Positions 58,682-64,000 of a DNA stretch of 64,000 nucleotides are shown one piece after another. Every line of letters starts with the position of its first letter. The first letter of the stretch is position 1. The notes under the pieces were generated by a model. It was not told where the DNA came from and did not search any database. It saw nothing but the letters and a program-made list of their open reading frames with translations. The stretch is taken from assembly GCA_016463765.1 (NCBI GenBank), contig JAEMQS010000001.1, positions 80,538-144,537 on the forward strand, in the 5' to 3' direction. The stretch comes from Solirubrobacteraceae bacterium (GTDB lineage: Bacteria > Actinomycetota > Thermoleophilia > Solirubrobacterales > Solirubrobacteraceae). The translations under genes and the position numbers were made by a program.

Positions 58682-58701
58682 GCGCTGTCCCGTTCCGGCG
58701 C

Positions 58702-58728
58702 GGTCGCCAGAACAAGGTTCTGGCGACC
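58702..58728 (+). terminator. 12-bp hairpin after the hydrolase gene
   Basis: GGTCGCCAGAAC, loop AAG, GTTCTGGCGACC: a perfect 12-bp stem 20 bases after the hydrolase stop and 27 bases before the TetR start. No U-tract. Confidence 0.7.
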
Positions 58729-58755
58729 CCGCCGTTCGGTGGCATCATCTGCTCC

Positions 58756-59385
58756 ATGCAACATCGCACTGTCCGCGAAGCCATCCTGGAGAGCGCCACC
58801 GAGGCGTTCGTCGCCCAACCCGCGGTGACCGTGTCCGTCGCCGCCATCGCCGACCGGGCGCACGTCGCGGTCGGGTCCGTGTACCACCACTACGGCGACA
58901 AGCAGGCCCTGCAGTTCGCCGTTGCGTCGCGCCTCATGGACATGCTGCTCGACGGGTACCTGGGACCGGCACTGGACGGAGACGACCCGCTCGCCGACCG
59001 CCTGCTCGCGCACTGCACCGCCTACGCCGCGTTCGTCGAGCAGCACCCCGCGGAGTTCCGGACGATGACCAACACCTCCTACGCGGATGTCGCGGATGGC
59101 GCGGCTCGCGAGTGGGCCAACCGCGTCCTCGGCCGGGTCGCCGCCCACCTCGAGCGGCTCACCACGCTCGTCGCCGAAGCGCAGGCCCAGGGGATCGTGC
59201 GCTCCGGAGAGCCCGGACGGCTCGTCATCCTCGTGTGGTCGGCGCTGTACGGGATCTGCCACCTCCACGGCCGCTACCCCGATGTCGTCCCGGCGACGGC
59301 GGGACGGTCCGCCCTCCAGAACATGGCCGCGCAGGTGGCCCGGGACGCGATGATGGTCGACGAGCCCACCACGGTCGGCGGCTGA
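58756..59385 (+). CDS. TetR-family transcriptional regulator (tandem copy 1)
   Basis: 209 aa from ATG 58756. N-terminal helix-turn-helix: REAILESATEAFVAQPAVTVSVAAIADRAHVAVGSVYHHYGDKQAL. The C-terminal ligand domain is TetR-like and very similar to the next gene (for example LLDGYLGPALD, RLLAHCTAYAAF, HLHGRYPxVVPATAGRSAL). The sequence GGCATCATCT lies just before the start in both copies, so the promoter was duplicated too. Target may be the secreted hydrolase or the P450. Confidence 0.93.
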   Translation: MQHRTVREAILESATEAFVAQPAVTVSVAAIADRAHVAVGSVYHHYGDKQALQFAVASRLMDMLLDGYLGPALDGDDPLADRLLAHCTAYAAFVEQHPAEFRTMTNTSYADVADGAAREWANRVLGRVAAHLERLTTLVAEAQAQGIVRSGEPGRLVILVWSALYGICHLHGRYPDVVPATAGRSALQNMAAQVARDAMMVDEPTTVGG

Positions 59386-59405
59386 CCGCTGGCATCATCT
59401 CGCGG

Positions 59406-60023
59406 ATGGCTTCCCGCACCGTCCGCGAGTCCATCCTCGACAGCGCCACCCGGGCGTTCGTCGCGCAGCCCGCGGTCAACGTCTCGGTGGCCAAGATCGC
59501 GGAGGACGCCCACGTCGCGGTCGGCTCGGTCTACCACCACTTCGGCGACAAGCAGGCGCTGCAGCTCGCGGTGACCGCCCGGCTCATGGACCTGCTGCTC
59601 GACGGGTACCTCGGACCCGCGCTGGACAGTGACGATCCTCTGCCCGACCGCCTGCTCGCGCACTGCACCGCCTACGCCGCGTTCGCCGAGGAGCACCCCG
59701 CGGAGTTCCTGCTGATGACGAGCACGACGTACCCACCCGTGGACACCGCCGCGGCGGAGGAGGGGCCCGGTCGCGTCCTCGGTCGCGTGAGCGCCCACCT
59801 CCAGCGACTCATGGCGCTGGTCTCCGACGCGCAGGACCAGGGCATCATCCGGGCGGGCGACCCGGGACGCCTGGTCATCCTCGTGTGGTCGGCCCTCTAC
59901 GGCATCTGCCACCTGCACGGCCGCTACCCCGCCGTCGTCCCGGCCACCGCCGGGCGATCCGCGCTCCAGGACCTGGCCGAGCAGATCGCGCGCGACGCGA
60001 TGATGCTCGACCACGCGGCCTGA
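59406..60023 (+). CDS. TetR-family transcriptional regulator (tandem copy 2)
   Basis: 205 aa from ATG 59406, 20 bases after copy 1. The helix-turn-helix RESILDSATRAFVAQPAVNVSVAKIAEDAHVAVGSVYHHFGDKQAL is nearly the same as that of copy 1, so both likely bind the same or overlapping operators. The ligand-binding part diverges around residues 100-125 (TTYPPVDTAAAEEG versus SYADVADGAAREW), hinting at different ligands. Same GGCATCATCT element before the start. Confidence 0.93.
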   Translation: MASRTVRESILDSATRAFVAQPAVNVSVAKIAEDAHVAVGSVYHHFGDKQALQLAVTARLMDLLLDGYLGPALDSDDPLPDRLLAHCTAYAAFAEEHPAEFLLMTSTTYPPVDTAAAEEGPGRVLGRVSAHLQRLMALVSDAQDQGIIRAGDPGRLVILVWSALYGICHLHGRYPAVVPATAGRSALQDLAEQIARDAMMLDHAA

Positions 60024-60032
60024 GCGCCGCGG

Positions 60033-61004
60033 TCAGCGGTCGGCGGCCTGCTGCACGGCGCGCTCGACGAACGCCAGCTTCTCGATCACCGGCGGGCTGA
60101 TCACGAACGGGTACGGGTCGTCGAGCCCGAGGCTTCGCGCCATCCCGTTCAGCGCCGGCATGAGCGCGAACCAGGCGAGCAGCACGGCCCGCGGCGCCGC
60201 GTCGGCGTTCGGCTGCGACGCCGCACCGGCGGCCCGCAGGTCGTACGCCTCGGCCGTCTGCACGCTGTCGCGGATGTGCAGGTAGTGCGCGAAGGTCTCG
60301 GCCCAGTCCTCGGCCGGGTGCATCGTGGCGTACGCGCTGACGTGCGCGTCCATCCAGTCGGCCGGCGGGCCGTTCTCGTAGTGGCGCTGCAGCGCCGCCT
60401 GGTAGTCCTCGCGCTCGTCGCCGAAGAGCTCGCGGCTCTCGTCCTCCAGGTCGGTCCCCCCGACGATGATCGGCCAGTAGTAATGGCCGATCTCGTGGCG
60501 GAAGTGGCCGAGCACCGTGCGGTACTGCTCGCCCATCTGCGCGCGCATCTCCTCGCGGTGCGCGTCGTCGACCTCGGCGAGATCGAGCGTGATGACGCCC
60601 GACGCGTGGCCGGTGGTCACGTGCTCGTACGCGCTGGACAGCAGCCGGAACTCCAGGCCGCCCTCACGCTCGGTGGCCGACTCGACCGGCAGCCCGAGCT
60701 CGGCGAGCTGGAACAGCAGCCAGCGCTTGGCCGCCTCGGCACCGACGAGGTCGGCGATCGCCGCCTCGTCGTCGGCGGGCGGGCGCTCGGCGGTCAGCGC
60801 GCAGCTGCGGCACAGCCGCCCCGGCCCGTCGGCGAGCCAGTTGCAGCCGATGAGCTGCGCGTTGACGCACCGCGGGAGCGAGCCGTCGTTGACGACCAGC
60901 TCCTGCGCGTCAGGGTCGAAGCTCTGCTCGGCCCCGCAGGCCAGGCACGATGAATTCTCGAAGTACAGCCTGCGACCGCAGCGGCCGCAGGCGAAGACTC
61001 TCAC
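60033..61004 (-). CDS. Zinc-ribbon putative metallopeptidase (HExxH)
   Basis: 323 aa from GTG 61004 (GTGA overlap with sigA). The N-terminus has zinc-knuckle cysteines ([17 protein letters not shown]), followed by a second Cys set (GCNW, CRSC). The active-site motif is RHEIGHYYW (about 168-176), with a downstream [11 protein letters not shown] as likely third-ligand region. This is the layout of the Peptidase_Mx family of putative zinc-dependent peptidases. Substrate unknown. Co-transcribed with sigA. Confidence 0.85.
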   Translation of the reverse strand: MRVFACGRCGRRLYFENSSCLACGAEQSFDPDAQELVVNDGSLPRCVNAQLIGCNWLADGPGRLCRSCALTAERPPADDEAAIADLVGAEAAKRWLLFQLAELGLPVESATEREGGLEFRLLSSAYEHVTTGHASGVITLDLAEVDDAHREEMRAQMGEQYRTVLGHFRHEIGHYYWPIIVGGTDLEDESRELFGDEREDYQAALQRHYENGPPADWMDAHVSAYATMHPAEDWAETFAHYLHIRDSVQTAEAYDLRAAGAASQPNADAAPRAVLLAWFALMPALNGMARSLGLDDPYPFVISPPVIEKLAFVERAVQQAADR

Positions 61005-62104
61005 GCGACGTCGCGGAGCTTCTGCGCCTCAGCGAGGCTCTGCAGCTTCTTCAGCGACTGGTTCTCGATCTGGCGGATGCGCTCGCGCGTGACGTTGAAC
61101 GTGCGGCCCACCTCGTCGAGGGTGCGCGGGTGCTCGCCGCCGAGGCCGTACCGGAGCTCCAGCACGCGGCGCTCGCGGTAGGAGAGGTTCTCCAGCGCCT
61201 CACGCAGGGCTTCCTTCGTGAGGATCTCCGCAGCGCGCTCGTAGGGCGACTCAGCCCGCTCGTCGGCAATGAACTGGCCGAACTCGGACTCCTCCTCGTC
61301 ACCGACCGGCTTCTCGAGGGAGACCGGGGCCTGCGCGGAGCGCTTGATCGAATCGACCTCTTCGGGGTCGATGCCGGTGACCTCGGCGATCTCCTCGGCC
61401 GTGGGCTCGCGGCCCAGCTCGGTAACGAGCTTGCGCTCGGCACGGCCGATCTTGTTCAGCTTCTCGACGACGTGCACCGGGATGCGGATCGTGCGCGCCT
61501 TGTCGGCGAGCGCACGCGCGATGGCCTGGCGGATCCACCAGGTCGCGTACGTGGAGAACTTGAAGCCCTTGCGGTAGTCGAACTTCTCCGCCGCGCGGAC
61601 GAGGCCGAGCGTGCCCTCCTGGATGAGGTCCAGGAACGGCAGGCCCTGGTTGCGGTAGTTCTTCGCGATCGAGACAACGAGGCGGAGGTTGGACTCCACC
61701 ATCTTCTGCTTGGCGTCGAGGTCGCCGCGCTCGATGCGCTTGGCGAGGTCGACCTCCTCCTGCGCGGTGAGCAGGCGGACCTTGCCGATGTCCTTGAGGA
61801 ACAGCTGGAGGCTGTCCGTCGTCATGTCCGGCTTCAGGTCGATCGTCGACTTCGCCTTGCGCTGACGGCGTTTGTCGGGCGCGCGCTCGACGGCGTTGGC
61901 CGCGACGGCCGCCGGGTCGATCTCCTCGACGAGCTCGATCTCCGAGCCCTCCAGGAACGCGTGCAGCTCTTCGACATCGGCCTCGTCGAGGTCAACTTCC
62001 GCTACCGCCTTGGCGATCTCGGCGAACGTCAGCACGCCGGTGATCTGCCCCTTGGCGAGGAGCTGCTTGACCTCTTCGAGTTCCTGAAGTTCGACTACTG
62101 ACAT
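61001..62104 (-). CDS. sigA: Primary RNA polymerase sigma factor SigA/RpoD
   Basis: 367 aa from ATG 62104. Region 1.1-like N-terminus ([23 protein letters not shown]), region 1.2 ([22 protein letters not shown]), region 2 ([41 protein letters not shown]), region 3, and region 4.2 ([27 protein letters not shown]). This is the group 1 sigma70 pattern. The frame stays open upstream to 62740, but that part is low-complexity and antisense to the Ala/Lys gene, so it is not coding. A consensus promoter lies at 62239-62268. Confidence 0.96.
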   Translation of the reverse strand: MSVVELQELEEVKQLLAKGQITGVLTFAEIAKAVAEVDLDEADVEELHAFLEGSEIELVEEIDPAAVAANAVERAPDKRRQRKAKSTIDLKPDMTTDSLQLFLKDIGKVRLLTAQEEVDLAKRIERGDLDAKQKMVESNLRLVVSIAKNYRNQGLPFLDLIQEGTLGLVRAAEKFDYRKGFKFSTYATWWIRQAIARALADKARTIRIPVHVVEKLNKIGRAERKLVTELGREPTAEEIAEVTGIDPEEVDSIKRSAQAPVSLEKPVGDEEESEFGQFIADERAESPYERAAEILTKEALREALENLSYRERRVLELRYGLGGEHPRTLDEVGRTFNVTRERIRQIENQSLKKLQSLAEAQKLRDVA

Positions 62105-62238
62105 GAATGGTCTTTCGCTCGTGCCCGGATTCCGAGTGTAGGACGGTTGACCGGGCGCTCTTGCTCTCGACGGAGGACGTTGGGGATCTTGGTCGGTGCC
62201 GATGCCGCTTCCGAGTTTGGTCCCCTGAACGCGCACCC

Positions 62239-62268
62239 ATCCTAGGGTGCCCGTTTCGACCTCGTCAA
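62239..62268 (-). promoter_or_regulatory. sigma70-type promoter of sigA
   Basis: Read leftward: TTGACG, 18 bases, TAGGAT. It would start transcription about 62232, giving a 5' leader of roughly 128 bases before ATG 62104. Confidence 0.7.
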
Positions 62269-62355
62269 CGCGCGGAGTCCGCCCCGCACGACTAGTACCT
62301 AGAACGACGCGATGTGTCACAGGTTTCGGCGCAAACCCGCAAAACCTCAAACTGC

Positions 62356-62361
62356 GATGAT
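62356..62361 (+). promoter_or_regulatory. -10-like GATGAT, leaderless promoter of the H1-like gene
   Basis: GATGAT ends 6 bases before ATG 62368; weaker fit to TANNNT than others in the window. Confidence 0.3.
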
Positions 62362-62367
62362 GCGGAC

Positions 62368-63006
62368 ATGGCCGACAAGTCGAACGAGCGCGATGTCCTG
62401 ACCAGCCTTCCGCGGACCCGACCCTCCCGCCGCAGCACCAAGCGCGGCGCGTCCGCGGGGGCGGCGGCGACGCCTGAGCAGGCGGCGCCGAAGCCCGCGA
62501 AGAAGCCCGCCGCCGCGAAGAAGGCCCCCGCTGCGAAGGCCAAGGCCGCCGCGAGCGCGAAACCGGCCGCCGCGAAGGCCAAGACCGCAGCCGCGAAGCC
62601 GAAGACCGCCGCCGCCGCGAAGCCGAAGACCGCCGCAAAGCCCAAGGCCACCGGGGCCTCGAAGGCCAAGCCGACCGCGAAGCCGAAGGCCGCCGCCAAG
62701 CCGAAGGCCACCGCCGCCGCGAAGCCGAAGACCGCCGCAAAGCCCAAGGCCACCGCCGCCGCGAAGCCCAAGCCGGCCGCCAAGCCCACGCCGGCCGCGA
62801 AGCCCGCCGAGCGCGCCGCAGCAGCCGGCGCCGCGGTGCCGCCCGCGGGCTACGCGACGCCCGCCGGCGCCACGCCGCCGCCCGCCGAGACCACGAATGA
62901 CCTGCTCACGACGAGTGTCCAGGCCGCCGAGGAGCTGGCGTCGATCGGCGTCACGCTGCTCAAGCAGGTCGCGGGCTCCCTCGCGTCGAAGCTCCCCAAG
63001 CCGTAG
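62368..63006 (+). CDS. Histone H1-like Ala/Lys/Pro-rich basic protein
   Basis: 212 aa from ATG 62368. A short N-terminal segment ([22 protein letters not shown]) is followed by ~110 residues of AAKPKA-type repeats, similar to the C-terminal tails of histone H1 and of actinobacterial HU/Lsr2-like proteins. The last ~40 residues form an amphipathic helix ([30 protein letters not shown]), which may mediate self-association. Probably a nucleoid-binding protein; the repeats alone do not prove it. Divergent from sigA. Confidence 0.75.
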   Translation: MADKSNERDVLTSLPRTRPSRRSTKRGASAGAAATPEQAAPKPAKKPAAAKKAPAAKAKAAASAKPAAAKAKTAAAKPKTAAAAKPKTAAKPKATGASKAKPTAKPKAAAKPKATAAAKPKTAAKPKATAAAKPKPAAKPTPAAKPAERAAAAGAAVPPAGYATPAGATPPPAETTNDLLTTSVQAAEELASIGVTLLKQVAGSLASKLPKP

Positions 63007-63044
63007 TTGACGTAATCGCGCTTCCTCCGGCGGGCCCCCTGCGC

Positions 63045-63215
63045 TAGGGTTCCCGCCGTCAGCCGAGTCCCCGACGCGTCCGCGCCCGGGGAGCGGGGGA
63101 ACCACTGCGGGCCGCACGTCGGCCCGCCGGGGCGAATCGGCGCCAACGACCTTCGGGTCCGCGGCGCGGTAGCGCACACGCGCGAGCCCGTCAGCTCACC
63201 CCGTAGGCGGACCTG
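63045..63215 (+). ncRNA. Cyclic di-AMP riboswitch (ydaO/yuaA class)
   Basis: The 228-base gap before the RlpA-like gene holds the conserved blocks of the ydaO class in order: GCCGTCAGCCGAGTC, GGGGGAACCACTG, CCGGGGCGAATCGGC, and the closing GTCAGCTCACCCCGTAGGCGG. A -10 element TAGGGT lies at 63045-63050. In actinobacteria this riboswitch commonly controls cell-wall hydrolase and remodelling genes, matching the gene downstream. High c-di-AMP would switch the gene off. Boundaries are approximate. Confidence 0.9.
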
Positions 63216-63233
63216 CCAGCCGCACCCATATCT

Positions 63234-63944
63234 GTGACTCGTTCGCGACCCCTCATCGCGGCGCTCTGCGCCGTTTCGATGGCCTGCCCGGCTGCCGCGC
63301 AGGCCCAGGCACCCGTGCCCGCCGACGGCGGTGGCGCCGCCTTCGGCGAGTCGCCGCTCGCCGCCGAGCCCGCCGCGCTGCACGGCCGCATGACCACGAT
63401 CAAGGGCTCGCGGCCCGATGCCGCGGGCAAGCAGGTCACGGTCCAGCGCCTGGTGCCCGACACCGGCTGGCAGACCCTCGGCATCGTCGCCGCCGACGCG
63501 TCCGGAACGTTCGCCCTGCCCTGGCGGGCCGTGGACGTGGGCCGCTACGAGCTGCGCACCGTCGTCGACGGTCAGAGTGCTCCCGCGCAGGCCCAGACCG
63601 CCAGCGCCGAGGCCGCCGTCGCCGAACTCGTCGTCTATCGGCCTGTGAAGGCCACATGGTACGGCCCCGGGTTCTTCGGCAACCGCACCGCGTGCGGTCA
63701 GCGCCTGCGCAAGGGCACGCGCGGCGTCGCGCACCGCACGCTGCCCTGCGGCTCGGTCGTCGAGGTCAGCTACGGCGGGAAGTCCGTCCAGGCCCGCGTC
63801 ATCGACCGCGGGCCGTTCCGCGCGGGCGTGCACTACGACCTCACGCAGGCCACGGCGCGCGACCTGGGCTTCGACGGCCTGGAGACCATCGGCGTGCTGA
63901 CCGTCTCACGCCCCGCCGAGCCGGCGGAGCGCAAGCGCCGCTAG
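63234..63944 (+). CDS. Secreted RlpA-like (double-psi beta-barrel) protein
   Basis: 236 aa from GTG 63234. Signal peptide ending AAAQAQA. A beta-rich middle part (about 45-130: VTVQRLVPDTGWQTLGIVAADASGTFALP) is followed by the RlpA-like double-psi barrel: KATWYGPGFFGNRTACGQRL, then GVAHRTLPCGSVVEVSYGGKSV and RVIDRGPF. RlpA-type domains bind or cleave peptidoglycan glycan strands. The upstream c-di-AMP riboswitch supports a cell-wall role. A 6-bp inverted repeat CCCGCG/CGCGGG (63953-63975) follows. Confidence 0.9.
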   Translation: MTRSRPLIAALCAVSMACPAAAQAQAPVPADGGGAAFGESPLAAEPAALHGRMTTIKGSRPDAAGKQVTVQRLVPDTGWQTLGIVAADASGTFALPWRAVDVGRYELRTVVDGQSAPAQAQTASAEAAVAELVVYRPVKATWYGPGFFGNRTACGQRLRKGTRGVAHRTLPCGSVVEVSYGGKSVQARVIDRGPFRAGVHYDLTQATARDLGFDGLETIGVLTVSRPAEPAERKRR

Positions 63945-63952
63945 GTGTCCTG

Positions 63953-63975
63953 CCCGCGGACTTAGTGAACGCGGG
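63953..63975 (+). terminator. Weak stem-loop after the RlpA-like gene
   Basis: CCCGCG, an 11-base loop, CGCGGG. It is 8 bases after the stop codon. No U-tract; low confidence. Nothing else is recognised from here to the window end. Confidence 0.35.
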
Positions 63976-64000
63976 TGATGGGTGGTCGGCCGTTGGCGGC

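Noticed and set aside
62105..62740. Longer N-terminus for SigA
   Set aside because: The extension is antisense to the Lys/Ala repeat gene and low-complexity, and a consensus promoter lies at 62239-62268, downstream of it.

Overview
The window is very GC-rich and densely coded, with many 4-base ATGA/GTGA gene overlaps. It carries an actinobacterial-type single-chain fatty acid synthase, a short SigA, a zinc-independent ribosomal protein set, and secreted proteins ending in a small Cys-x5-Cys beta-type domain. No outer-membrane receptor or TonB gene is seen. This points to a monoderm actinobacterium, most likely of the class Thermoleophilia (Solirubrobacterales or a relative); the lineage is inferred, not proven.

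Layout. 1-2.2 kb: the 3' part of a membrane adenylate/guanylate cyclase and an unknown protein. 2.2-6.3 kb: zinc-starvation genes (ZnuA-like lipoprotein, a 59-aa membrane protein, a COG0523 protein lacking its P-loop, Cys-free uS18/bL28/bL33, a sucrase-ferredoxin-like protein). 6.2-10.4 kb: two large secreted modular proteins. 10.5-21.8 kb: an atypical DtxR-family regulator, then a rhizobactin/schizokinen-type NRPS-independent siderophore operon in the order rhbABCDEF, followed by a second acyltransferase and an ABC-2 exporter. 21.8-24.1 kb: two unknown small proteins and a third modular secreted protein. 24.1-33.7 kb: AcpS and a 3060-aa type I FAS. 33.7-39.0 kb: a second sucrase-ferredoxin protein, ferric-siderophore ABC uptake genes and a SirB1-like protein. 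39.1-48.0 kb: cytochrome c, a YcnI/CopC/CopD copper cluster, a second secreted/CopC operon and a P450. 48.1-51.3 kb: lipoprotein, Fur-family regulator, YibE/F protein, HxlR regulator, AIM24. 51.5-64 kb: PilT-like ATPase, PAS-GGDEF-EAL protein, acyl-CoA carboxylase beta subunit, secreted hydrolase, tandem TetR regulators, metallopeptidase, SigA, a histone-H1-like protein, and a c-di-AMP riboswitch before an RlpA-like protein.

How it fits together. The 10-39 kb block looks like one iron-acquisition locus: synthesis, export, uptake and probable reduction of a citrate-based dihydroxamate siderophore. A 22-bp palindrome (half-sites GATGTNAAGC / GCTTNACATC) recurs at or near five gene starts: the regulator, rhbA, a secreted modular protein, the FAS and the siderophore-binding protein. 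TTAGG/CCTAA iron boxes sit between FAS and the uptake operon and before the SirB1-like gene. Finding a whole FAS I plus its phosphopantetheinyl transferase under the same signals, next to two acyltransferases, suggests that acyl-chain supply is coupled to siderophore production. Many genes have a TANNNT -10 element 6-9 bases before the start codon, implying leaderless mRNAs.
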